Assembly: GCA_003132405.1 (NCBI GenBank)
Contig: PKXQ01000107.1
Coordinates: forward strand, 169,175 to 233,174
DNA: 64,000 nucleotides
Direction: 5' to 3'
Source: Acidobacteriaceae bacterium
GTDB lineage: Bacteria > Acidobacteriota > Terriglobia > Terriglobales > Acidobacteriaceae
The number at the start of each line of letters is the position of its first letter. Position 1 is the stretch's first letter. Positions 1 through 7,869 of this stretch are shown piece by piece. The position numbers and the translations under genes are program-made. The notes under the pieces were generated by a model. That model had not been told where the DNA came from. It saw only the letters and a program-made list of their open reading frames with translations, and made no database searches.

Positions 1-142
1 CGTTCCAGAGTCGTTGTGCGAAATCCGACAAACTCGGCCCCGCTTAGAGACTTCGGGTTGTGATGGCCGATCTTTGCAGCCATCAATAGCTTTGCGGCTG
101 CGCTACGCCGAGATAGAGTGCACTCTGGATGGCGGAGAAAGT

Positions 143-904
143 ATGAGACTGAAAGATAAAGTAGCGATAATTACCGGCGCCGGCTCCGGAATCGGCCAGG
201 CAACGGCTCTGCTGTTCGCTGAGGAAGGAGCGAAAGTCGTCATTGCGGACGTTGACACCGCCGCAGGGCAAAAAACCGCGTCGGATATCAAACAAAAAAA
301 AGGCGAGTCGCATTTCTTGCACGCCGATATTTCCCAGGAGGAACAGGCCAGGGAGATTGCTGATGAAACCGTAAGAGTATTTGGAAAAGTGGACATTCTG
401 GTGAACAACGCGGCCGTATTTGTGCTGAAGGGCATCGATGCTTCAGTGGAAGAATGGCAACGCTCATTACGTGTCAATGTGATTGGTACTTCATTGGTCA
501 CCAAACACGCCATCCGGCCCATGATGAAAGGCGGAAGTGGAAGCATCGTCAACTTGGCGTCAATCTCAAGTTGGGTGGCGCAGGCGAACCTGGTAACGTA
601 CAGCGCCACCAAGGGAGCCCTCCTGCAAATGACGCGCAACATGGCCATGGATTTTGCGCCGCACAACATTCGTGTCAATTGCGTTTGTCCCGGCAGCATC
701 ATAACGTCCGCGACATATCAGTACATGGAAAAGACCGGGATGACGCTCGAGCAGGTTAATGCCGTGGAAGGAGCAAAAACGTTCCTGAAGCGTATGGGAG
801 CGGTGCGCGAAGTCGCTTGCGCCATTCTATTCCTGGCCTCGGATGAGGCTTCGTACATCACCGGAACACATTTGATTGTTGATGGCGGCTACACAGCAAT
901 GTAA
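143..904 (+). CDS. SDR family NAD(P)-dependent oxidoreductase
   Basis: A 253-residue classical short-chain dehydrogenase. The cofactor motif TGAGSGIG is at residues 11-18 and NNA at 88-90. The catalytic tetrad is intact: Asn112, Ser140, Tyr153 and Lys157. The reading frame stays open upstream to position 14, but the ATG at 143 follows GGAGAAAG and starts exactly where SDR homology begins (MRLKDK), so the longer version is rejected. The C-terminus carries the usual SDR ending (SYITGTHLIVDGG). The next gene follows after 31 bp on the same strand, which suggests co-transcription. The family is broad. In a rhamnosidase and sugar-acid neighbourhood an aldose or sugar-acid dehydrogenase (for example L-rhamnose 1-dehydrogenase) is plausible, but substrate cannot be read from the sequence. 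Confidence 0.9.
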   Translation: MRLKDKVAIITGAGSGIGQATALLFAEEGAKVVIADVDTAAGQKTASDIKQKKGESHFLHADISQEEQAREIADETVRVFGKVDILVNNAAVFVLKGIDASVEEWQRSLRVNVIGTSLVTKHAIRPMMKGGSGSIVNLASISSWVAQANLVTYSATKGALLQMTRNMAMDFAPHNIRVNCVCPGSIITSATYQYMEKTGMTLEQVNAVEGAKTFLKRMGAVREVACAILFLASDEASYITGTHLIVDGGYTAM

Positions 905-935
905 TCGTGTTCGAAACCTGGAGGCATAATACCGC

Positions 936-1946
936 GTGAAAACGGCACAAACCACTTCCCCAAACGACAGGCGGTTTCTGATCACAGGAGCCAAAGGGTT
1001 TATTGGCGCGTGGGTGGTTAAGAATCTCGTAGAACGCGGCGATCACCCCTGGGTTTTCGACATTGATCGCGAGTCCCACCGCTTGCGGAGCTTATTATCC
1101 GACGACCAGTTGGCGAGTGTGTCATTCCTGGTGGGTGACATCGCTCATTTTGAAGATCTCGACAAGGCCGTGGCGGAGCATGGTATTACCCATGTGATTC
1201 ACCTTGCAGCATTTCAAGTGCCGGCCTGCGCCGCTAATCCGCCGCTGGGAGCGCAAACCAACGTTATCGGCACATTGAACGTCTTTGAAGTGGCGCGGCG
1301 GCGGCGGGACTTGGTGAAGCATATTGCCTACGCCAGCTCCGCTGCGGTCTTTGGTCCCGAGGAGTTCTATGGGGCGTTGAAGGTGCCCGAGGGAGCGCCG
1401 CTTGAGCCATCGACACATTATGGTGTCTTCAAACAATGTAACGAAGGCAACGCTCGCGTCTACTTCGAAAATGACGGCATATCAAGCTCGGGACTGCGCC
1501 CCTGGGCCGTTTACGGCGTTGGACGCGACGTGGGATTGACCTCAGACCCTACCAAGGCGATCAAAGCGGCGGTCGTTGGCCGCGATTACAAAATCCGTTT
1601 CACGGGAGGACTCGACTTACAGTATGTGGACGACACCGCCAAGATTTTCTTGCGCTGCGCCGATTCGGAGCTTCGCGGAGCACGCATTTACACACTTCGT
1701 GGCACGGTCACGCAAATGCCGGACTTCGTGGCTGCCCTCGAGCAGGACAATCCACGCGCACGTGGCCGGATCTCAGCTGCCGGCCGGTCACTCCCCATCG
1801 CATACGACCTCGACAACAGCGCGTTGCTTCGAGATTTTCCCGACGTGCCCAACACTCCACTTGCTCAAGGAATTCGGGAGACGCGCCAGCTCCTTGAGCA
1901 GCTGCATGATGCTGGAAAGCTCACGATCGATGATCTGAATGTCTAA
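936..1946 (+). CDS. NAD-dependent epimerase/dehydratase family protein
   Basis: A 336-residue extended SDR. TGAKGFIG at residues 17-24 is the nucleotide-binding loop. The catalytic pair is Tyr162 and Lys166 (YGVFK), with serines at 134-135 (YASSAAV). The start is GTG at 936, with GGAGG at 920-924 upstream. It lies 31 bp after the preceding SDR, so the two probably form an operon. The family includes sugar-nucleotide epimerases and uronate or sugar dehydrogenases. The catabolic setting, with no glycosyltransferases nearby, makes a free-sugar or sugar-acid substrate more likely than nucleotide-sugar biosynthesis. It converges on the minus-strand operon ending at 1998. Confidence 0.88.
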   Translation: MKTAQTTSPNDRRFLITGAKGFIGAWVVKNLVERGDHPWVFDIDRESHRLRSLLSDDQLASVSFLVGDIAHFEDLDKAVAEHGITHVIHLAAFQVPACAANPPLGAQTNVIGTLNVFEVARRRRDLVKHIAYASSAAVFGPEEFYGALKVPEGAPLEPSTHYGVFKQCNEGNARVYFENDGISSSGLRPWAVYGVGRDVGLTSDPTKAIKAAVVGRDYKIRFTGGLDLQYVDDTAKIFLRCADSELRGARIYTLRGTVTQMPDFVAALEQDNPRARGRISAAGRSLPIAYDLDNSALLRDFPDVPNTPLAQGIRETRQLLEQLHDAGKLTIDDLNV

Positions 1947-1997
1947 GTGCAGGTTTGCGAGATTAATTTCAGGGCCTCGCCTGCGGGTCTTCCCTTG

Positions 1998-3653
1998 TCA
2001 GTGTGCCGGTTGAGCTTCCAGGCGAAAATAGTCCAGCGATTGATTCAAACGTCGGAGCGTCTCTTCTTTCAGAGCGGGGCTGTCAACGATCATGGTCGTG
2101 GGGCCGGCGCCGACCTCAGACTTGCCACTCTTGACCTCCTCGATCAAGCTTTGAATGCGGCGAGCAAGATAGTCGGCGTCAGGGCGAGAAACCGGTATTG
2201 GAGACTCACCCTTCCAGAAATAGATCGGCGAAGTATGGGCAAGGCCGGTGCTCTCTCCTTGCTTCCCAACCCAGCGCGCTACGACCCATGAACTGTCTTT
2301 AAGCACGAGACGCGCGCTGCCACGATAAGTAAAGCCCTTCCTGTCCGGCCTCATCCTGATTGACTGAACAGTACCATTCACCACAATCTCGGCGTGGTCA
2401 ATAGGAATTGCCGACAACATCGTCAAATCGATCTTGACAGTGAGAGGAAAATGCTCCGATTTATAATCCTGGCCGGGCTCAAGACCATTGGCTTTGAGAA
2501 GGACCATCGGCCCTGTGGTAACGAAAGACCGACCCTTTTTAAGCGCTGCGAACCAGCTGTCGACGTCGAACTTCCCCTCGACGTGTGCGTAGATTCTGGC
2601 CCATCCCATGGGAACCGGGTGCACTCCGTATGCGCTGCCCGCTGAGAGTTTGAGAGGGAAACCGGTATTGAGTAAGGCGTAATAGAGATCAAAACCAGCA
2701 TTCGCGAATCCCGCGCAAGTTTCAGGATAGTGATGAGCCAAGAGGCCCGGCCAACTACCCCACGGGCCGAGATAGCAACCGGATCGCCAGAAGTGATTAT
2801 TAGCTACGCCCACGAAGTCGCCGGCTGATGCCGCTACAATCGCAGGCAACTCAAGAGACGTGGCTTTTTCAGAATTAACAATCGCTCCACGCTGACGCGC
2901 CTTCTCGGCTGTCGCGGCCATCGGATAATCCAAAGCTAGGGGAGCGCGGCCTAACCGTGAGATAAGCAACGCCGAGGAGTAGGTTTCGAGTTCCTCATTG
3001 ATCACCGTGAAGAAGGAATCCGGACCGACTTGAATGACTCCGTTCTGGTCCGCCTTTTCAAGAAAACTTGACAGATTTGTATCTCGTTTTTCAGCGGTAT
3101 CGATGTGCCAGACTGTTATGGGGAGCGCAATATTCAGGTCCTCAGCCTGCATGAGAGTGGCCACATCCGGCAGGAGAGCATGAACGTGCATATCTCCTGA
3201 AAACCAACCCAGGCGGGCCATTTGGATCCATCTCTTTAAGTGAAAGGTCCTCTCAACTCTTCCAGAAGCCGGTATGTCGAGACTCTCGATGATGGGGAGA
3301 TACTCTTTTCCTTTTTCGATTGTCAGGGAATAAATTCCACCAGGTATTTCGTAGTTGAGAACTCCATGAACGGGAACGCTGTGATGCTCCCGCGCTCCAC
3401 TGTGGCTTTCGAGCTTTTTGTACTGGATGGATTGTGGATCAAAAAATGTATTGTCTTTTGAGTCCGTCAGATAGGCGCGCGCCGGACATGGGGCGCCTGT
3501 CTCGTCCAGGATGGTGATGGAAAGAGTTGTCGCCCACGCTGCCGACGCTGCCAGGACGCTCACCATGGCAGCCAATCGGATAATGTACGTTGAGCAACTG
3601 GCTCCAGCTCTAGTGTGTGTACGGCTGACGCCCGCCCCGGCAGTTTTAGTCAT
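1998..3653 (-). CDS. CehA/McbA-like (PHP-related) metallohydrolase, exported
   Basis: A 551-residue protein. A hydrophobic export segment lies around residues 24-42, followed by a beta-rich N-terminal region. At 153-158 the motif GDMHVH resembles the metal-binding HxH of CehA/McbA-type PHP hydrolases. Later histidines in NNHFW and GVHPVP fit further ligands. Family members are phosphoesterase-like or carbamate-hydrolase-like enzymes; the natural substrate here is unknown. The start codon overlaps the stop of the upstream gene by 8 bp, so the two are translationally coupled. It is the last gene of the minus-strand operon that begins with the GntR regulator. Family assignment is moderately secure; function is inferred only from the fold. 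Confidence 0.72.
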   Translation of the reverse strand: MTKTAGAGVSRTHTRAGASCSTYIIRLAAMVSVLAASAAWATTLSITILDETGAPCPARAYLTDSKDNTFFDPQSIQYKKLESHSGAREHHSVPVHGVLNYEIPGGIYSLTIEKGKEYLPIIESLDIPASGRVERTFHLKRWIQMARLGWFSGDMHVHALLPDVATLMQAEDLNIALPITVWHIDTAEKRDTNLSSFLEKADQNGVIQVGPDSFFTVINEELETYSSALLISRLGRAPLALDYPMAATAEKARQRGAIVNSEKATSLELPAIVAASAGDFVGVANNHFWRSGCYLGPWGSWPGLLAHHYPETCAGFANAGFDLYYALLNTGFPLKLSAGSAYGVHPVPMGWARIYAHVEGKFDVDSWFAALKKGRSFVTTGPMVLLKANGLEPGQDYKSEHFPLTVKIDLTMLSAIPIDHAEIVVNGTVQSIRMRPDRKGFTYRGSARLVLKDSSWVVARWVGKQGESTGLAHTSPIYFWKGESPIPVSRPDADYLARRIQSLIEEVKSGKSEVGAGPTTMIVDSPALKEETLRRLNQSLDYFRLEAQPAH

Positions 3654-4455
3654 GAAGTTCTTCCTTCCCTAAAGAACGCAACTTACCCTTCAGTTCAGCT
3701 TTTAACCTGTCCGCAGCAAGCGGGTCATAGAGCGGGAGTAAGATGTCAGCCTCTGCCTTGATGCGCTTGTAGGCCTGCATACACTCTTCCAAACTTTCCA
3801 TGATGCCGAGGGGTTGCATTTCCTCAACATTGCGGTATTTGAAGAAGCAATCGGAAGCGACCAATTGCCCCGCTGATGTCCCGACGGTATACGCCATCGA
3901 AGAACGATGATGGGCTCCTGTCCAAAGAGCCTTGAGACCCGGCAGGATTTCATCCTCATCCTCAAGCAAACGCAATTTGTCCGGAGCTCGGATCTCCAGG
4001 TAGTGGAGGGAATCATCAGGGATACACAGCCTTCTGGGGATGTGCATCTCGTACTTGGGGGCATGGAAGTCCTCGATCCATCCTCGCTTGGAAATGCAAA
4101 TCCGGGCGTTCGAAAAAAGCTGTATATTTCCCGTGGCGTAGGCCTGCAGCGGCGTGATTAGTACATAGTCTACGTCCTGTGGACGAATGCCAATTTCAGC
4201 CAATGCTTGCTGGGGCCGCTCCTTTTCCTGCCTGACCATCTGGGCCCGTGGATCGATTGTCTTTTTCCAGACTTCATTCATGTCCGTCAAATCCTGGGGA
4301 GGGCCAGTGTTGATGATTGCGGTTTTCCCGCCGCCGCGGATGACCACCATCCAGAAGTACAAAGTCTCCCAGGTGTTCCAACCGCTCATCCAGTACACCT
4401 CGGGACCTGGCACTTCGCATTGCCCCATCTTCAGGATTTGAACTTCGTATTTCAC
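3646..4455 (-). CDS. Metallo-beta-lactamase-fold protein lacking the zinc ligands (probable pseudoenzyme)
   Basis: A 269-residue protein aligning over its length with the AHL-lactonase-type metallo-beta-lactamase fold. The place of the hallmark THxHxDHxGN is occupied by TPLQAYATGN (residues 101-110), so all four ligands of that motif are replaced (Pro, Gln, Tyr, Ala). A His at 182 and the Asp of ASD (202) survive. The C-terminal LPGHDP-type motif reads LPLYDP (240-245), losing the last His. Folding landmarks such as the VDYVLIT strand and the SMAY strand are preserved, so the gene is under selection rather than decayed. It is coupled to the CehA-like gene by an 8-bp overlap and lies 63 bp after the DHDPS-like gene. 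A binding role or a metal-independent lactonase activity are both possible. Confidence 0.75.
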   Translation of the reverse strand: MKYEVQILKMGQCEVPGPEVYWMSGWNTWETLYFWMVVIRGGGKTAIINTGPPQDLTDMNEVWKKTIDPRAQMVRQEKERPQQALAEIGIRPQDVDYVLITPLQAYATGNIQLFSNARICISKRGWIEDFHAPKYEMHIPRRLCIPDDSLHYLEIRAPDKLRLLEDEDEILPGLKALWTGAHHRSSMAYTVGTSAGQLVASDCFFKYRNVEEMQPLGIMESLEECMQAYKRIKAEADILLPLYDPLAADRLKAELKGKLRSLGKEELHD

Positions 4456-4518
4456 TAAGACCCTTTCGTCGATGTTCCCGATGTTTTTGGTGCGTTATCT
4501 TTCCTCAGACGTTCGCTT

Positions 4519-5433
4519 TTAACTATTAGTGACGTGCAGGTCATCGGCTAGGGTGACCACCAGGTTCACCAGTTCCTCGATTAGTTGCGTGTACAGTTCA
4601 CCCAGGTGCAATGTGGGCTCTCGCATTCGAGCCTGCGGAATTACTCCGCGCCTCATGAGTACGCGCTTTTCCATCTGGACGAATAACTCAATGTGATCGA
4701 GGGCAAAAACTAAAAAGGGCACAATCCGGTAGAACAATGTCTTGGCCTCATCCACGCTGCCCTGGTTGTACAACCTCAACACTTGCGTATAAACGTCAAC
4801 CAGGGCGAGCCCCGGCATGATTCCCGATGCGCCATGGGCCAAACCGTCAAAAAGGCGGAGACCTCCCCAGCCGTACAGAACCTTTACCTTCCCATTCGAC
4901 TGCCTGACAATTTCCTGACACCGCTCGCCGGGCAAAACGTTTTCCAGTTTGGCGAACTGAAGGTTTGGACAGCGTTCCGCCAACTCCACAAAAAAACGCA
5001 CCGGTAGACCGCCGCCTTGAAAATCTGCGTCCTGAAGCATCACCGGAATTTGCACACTACGACAGACGGCTTCAAAGAAGACCATTAATTCTGATGCGCC
5101 CAAAGCAACTGCGCGGGGAGCAACGATCATGACTCCATCTGCTCCAAGAGACTGTGCATTCACGGAAAATTCCACGGATGAGCGAGTTGACGGAAATCCT
5201 GTGTTCGCCCACACTGGAACACGGTGCCGGCAGTGCCCAATAACAAGCTCAGTAACATGGAGCCGTTCCTGCTCAGAGAGTTTGTAGTATTCGCTGCCGA
5301 AGGCGGGGATGCAGAGGGCGGTTGCTCCCTTCTCGATACCGAAATCCACCTCATTTCGGAGCGACTCTTCATCGATGCTCTCGTCCTCGCGGAAAGGTGT
5401 CACCAAAACCGGAATAACTAGCCGTGCGCTCAA
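4519..5433 (-). CDS. Dihydrodipicolinate synthase/N-acetylneuraminate lyase family protein
   Basis: A 304-residue class I aldolase-fold enzyme. The Schiff-base Lys is Lys162 in FAKLEN. The position of the usual catalytic tyrosine (YNxP) reads MLQDAD, around residues 132-137. A QD form at this place occurs, as far as I recall, in sugar-acid members such as 2-keto-3-deoxy sugar acid dehydratases, rather than in DapA itself. The upstream neighbour is a rhamnonate-dehydratase-like enolase, whose product would be a 2-keto-3-deoxy sugar acid, so this enzyme probably cleaves or dehydrates that product. The start is TTG at 5433, with GGAGG four bases upstream. Lysine biosynthesis is unlikely in this context. 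Confidence 0.8.
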   Translation of the reverse strand: MSARLVIPVLVTPFREDESIDEESLRNEVDFGIEKGATALCIPAFGSEYYKLSEQERLHVTELVIGHCRHRVPVWANTGFPSTRSSVEFSVNAQSLGADGVMIVAPRAVALGASELMVFFEAVCRSVQIPVMLQDADFQGGGLPVRFFVELAERCPNLQFAKLENVLPGERCQEIVRQSNGKVKVLYGWGGLRLFDGLAHGASGIMPGLALVDVYTQVLRLYNQGSVDEAKTLFYRIVPFLVFALDHIELFVQMEKRVLMRRGVIPQARMREPTLHLGELYTQLIEELVNLVVTLADDLHVTNS

Positions 5434-5613
5434 GCGACCTCCGAAAAAGGCGATTCCGCTCCGACTGGAGTCATCTGGATTTGCCAGAATCGATTAACAC
5501 ACTGACGTATTGCTTATAAGTCGACCGATCAGGAGTTTTCAGCCAGTCCTTGATCGCTTGCACCAGTCATCCGCAATTTGGCGAAGTGAAGACTCCATGG
5601 TTGCGGAGGCCGT

Positions 5614-6786
5614 TCACTCTATAATCTCGAACTGCTTCAACGATTCCTCGTCCATGTCAATTCCTAAGCCGGGGCGATTTTCGTCTAACTCAATATAACC
5701 TTCATGAGGAGTGGGCTCTCCTTTGAAGATGTACCAAAACAGCTCGTTCCCCAACTCAACATCAACGGGAGGAAAATACTCCGCCATCGGGGAGTTGTAG
5801 CTTGCCATCACTAGATGGTAATTGTGCAATTGACCGGCATGGGGAATCACGGGTACGGAGTATGCTTCCGCCAAAGCCGCAATCTTCCGAGCCGCCGTGA
5901 TTCCACCGACCCGGCTAGTGTCAAACTGGATATAGTCGACTGCCTGTGAGTCGAGCAACTGGCGAAATCCGTGGAGGGTAAACTCGTGCTCACCGCCCGC
6001 AATCGGGATGCGACGCATCGCTCTCAGGGCGGCATAACCTGCAATGTCATCCGGGATGACAGGCTCTTCGAGCCAGCGCAGGTTGTAACGTTCGAGCAGT
6101 GGGATCATCCGTAATGCGTAATCCAGGGTCCAACCCATGTAGGCATCCGCCATCAGGTCTATGTCCCACCCTATGATCTCCCGGACAGTGCGGACCAGTT
6201 CCACATTGCGCTGCATTCCAGCAGCGCCATCCACTGGCCCCCAACCAAATCGAAGCTTCATGGCGCGGAACCCTTGGTCCTTATATGCTTGTGCCTCCTC
6301 GGCCAGTTGCTCCAGGGGTTGGCTATAAAGCCTGCTGGCATAGACAGGAATTTTGGATTTGGTCTTGCCGCCCAGTAGCCGGAAAAGAGGCTGCCCCAAT
6401 GCCTTTCCAATCAGATCCCAGATGGCAACATCCACCGCGCTGATCGCTACCATCACAATTCCCTTACGCCCGAACGCGATTGTCTTGCGGTACATGGATT
6501 GCCACAAATATTCCGTATCGAAGGGATTGGCCCCGATTAGAAGTGGCGTCAGATACAAATCGATCACCTGCTTACTGATGCGCGGTGCTAATGCCGCCTC
6601 CCCTACTCCAACGAGACCAGTGTCAGTGCGAACTTCAACGATCAGCCAGCTATGGAATAAGAAAGAGCTCATGCCATCGATCGGAAGATCCAATAAATCC
6701 ATGGGATTTGTACACTGATGTGGCTGCAGGGGTCGTGTCGGTCCTCGCCACTCGACCACACGAGTGCGGACTTCGGTGATCTTCAT
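5614..6786 (-). CDS. Enolase-superfamily sugar-acid dehydratase, L-rhamnonate dehydratase-like
   Basis: A 390-residue mandelate racemase/muconate lactonizing enzyme-type protein. Counting from the ATG at 6786, Lys177 (MKLRF), Asp214 (LMADAY), Glu240/241 (WLEEP), Glu266 (GGEHE) and His316 (IPHAG) give the barrel acid/base Lys, the three Mg2+ ligands and the catalytic His. The stretch GPVDGAAG after the Lys resembles the GPHDGDAG of E. coli L-rhamnonate dehydratase. The frame extends to a TTG at 6801, but the ATG with AAGGA five bases upstream is the better start. It lies between the GntR regulator and a DHDPS-like aldolase, the standard set for non-phosphorylative sugar-acid catabolism. Other 6-deoxy or pentonic acid substrates remain possible. 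Confidence 0.83.
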   Translation of the reverse strand: MKITEVRTRVVEWRGPTRPLQPHQCTNPMDLLDLPIDGMSSFLFHSWLIVEVRTDTGLVGVGEAALAPRISKQVIDLYLTPLLIGANPFDTEYLWQSMYRKTIAFGRKGIVMVAISAVDVAIWDLIGKALGQPLFRLLGGKTKSKIPVYASRLYSQPLEQLAEEAQAYKDQGFRAMKLRFGWGPVDGAAGMQRNVELVRTVREIIGWDIDLMADAYMGWTLDYALRMIPLLERYNLRWLEEPVIPDDIAGYAALRAMRRIPIAGGEHEFTLHGFRQLLDSQAVDYIQFDTSRVGGITAARKIAALAEAYSVPVIPHAGQLHNYHLVMASYNSPMAEYFPPVDVELGNELFWYIFKGEPTPHEGYIELDENRPGLGIDMDEESLKQFEIIE

Positions 6787-6903
6787 TCCGTCCTTCCCCA
6801 AGCGTATCGGTCCAGTTCACCCGAAAACTGAACGAGATCAGCGGATTCGCGCCGACTTCGACCGTATGTTGTGCACCCTAGACACAGCTGCGCAATAACC
6901 CTG

Positions 6904-7641
6904 CTACACTTCGACGACCGCGGCCCTGGAAGCCTTGACCAGAAGCGCGTACCCTCGCGAGAAGGTCAGAAGATGACTGCGCATCGCGGTGCGCGCCTGC
7001 TGTGCATTGCGGTGTCGGATAGCCTCAAAAATCTTTCGGTGCCCCTTGAGCCCGGTGGCAGCCGAGTCAGGAAGTTGCAGACTCCGGGAAATGTAATCGG
7101 ACAGAAGAGTACGAATCGTACGCAAAAGTTGAGACAGGACATTGTTCTGTGAGGCGCGCGCGATGGTGAAATGAAACTCCATGTCCAACTGCAGAAAATC
7201 TCCCTCAGCACTTTTTACGTAGCGCTCCATTGCACTGAGCAGGTCGGCAAGGCGGTTCAAGTCGTCCTCGGTTGCCAGTTGCGAACTCAGCGCCGCCAAC
7301 TCCGATTCAATCAAAGTTCGGGCCTCGGCGAGTTCGCTCACTTCACGCTCAGTATTCAACAGGCCGCGGTGGAGCACTCTGTCGAGAAACGCGGACGGTC
7401 CTTCGGTCACAAAAGAGCCATCTCCCGCTCGCATCTTCACTAAACCGATAAACGAAAGCGACCGTAGGGCCTCCCGTACCGTCGATCGGCCCACCTGGTA
7501 CGACTGGCAGAGTTCGGCCTCGGAAGGAAGTTTTTCACCTGACACCAGTTGCCCTGATGTGATCATTTCAACAATCCGAAACGCCACCTGTTCGCTCAGC
7601 GGAACGCGGGACACGGGTTGAACAAGATTCCTCATAAACAT
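6904..7641 (-). CDS. FadR/GntR-family transcriptional regulator with FCD domain
   Basis: A 245-residue regulator. The N-terminal winged helix spans about residues 15-85 (LPSEAELCQSYQVGRSTVREALR). The C-terminal FCD domain spans about 100-235. FCD metal ligands are visible: Asp153, His157, His201 and His223, with the last two 22 residues apart as in characterised members. The ATG at 7641 follows GAGGGAG. It is the first gene of the minus-strand operon that runs through the dehydratase, aldolase, MBL-fold and CehA-like genes. An inverted-repeat operator overlaps its own -35 box, and the same operator sits before GH106 and the receptor at 11056, so it probably represses all three and responds to a sugar acid. 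Confidence 0.92.
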   Translation of the reverse strand: MFMRNLVQPVSRVPLSEQVAFRIVEMITSGQLVSGEKLPSEAELCQSYQVGRSTVREALRSLSFIGLVKMRAGDGSFVTEGPSAFLDRVLHRGLLNTEREVSELAEARTLIESELAALSSQLATEDDLNRLADLLSAMERYVKSAEGDFLQLDMEFHFTIARASQNNVLSQLLRTIRTLLSDYISRSLQLPDSAATGLKGHRKIFEAIRHRNAQQARTAMRSHLLTFSRGYALLVKASRAAVVEV

Positions 7642-7696
7642 TAGCTCCCTCTTCGTGCATGCTAAGGCTACCCCAAAACGAAGAGAGTTGGTTTTC

Positions 7697-7750
7697 CTTA
7701 TACATACTCACTACTCGGCAGTCAAGCATTTATAATGCTTGTCAGACATG
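7697..7750 (-). promoter_or_regulatory. Sigma70-type promoter with overlapping FadR/GntR operator
   Basis: On the minus strand, TTGACT (7725-7720) and TATAAG (7702-7697) are separated by 17 bp, a good sigma70 promoter for the GntR gene. GACAAGCA (7743-7736), a 7-bp spacer and TGCTTGAC (7728-7721) form an inverted repeat whose right arm contains the -35 box. An overlapping 13-bp near-palindrome (CTTGTCAGACATG, one mismatch) lies at 7738-7750. The spacing of all elements is identical at 10935-10988. Autorepression is inferred. The rest of the 7642-7869 gap shows nothing else recognisable. Confidence 0.6.
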
Positions 7751-7869
7751 TAAAAAGTAAGCCGCGTTCCGGCAGCATTAGTTGATCGATCTTACTTCTG
7801 CATGTAACTTGCCCCTGATAGACTGGCTCAAACATAGAAAAATAAAGGCAAGCCAGTCTTTACCAAACG

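Noticed and set aside
103..702. 199-codon open frame on - inside the first SDR
   Set aside because: Mirror of SDR coding sequence without its own start signals.
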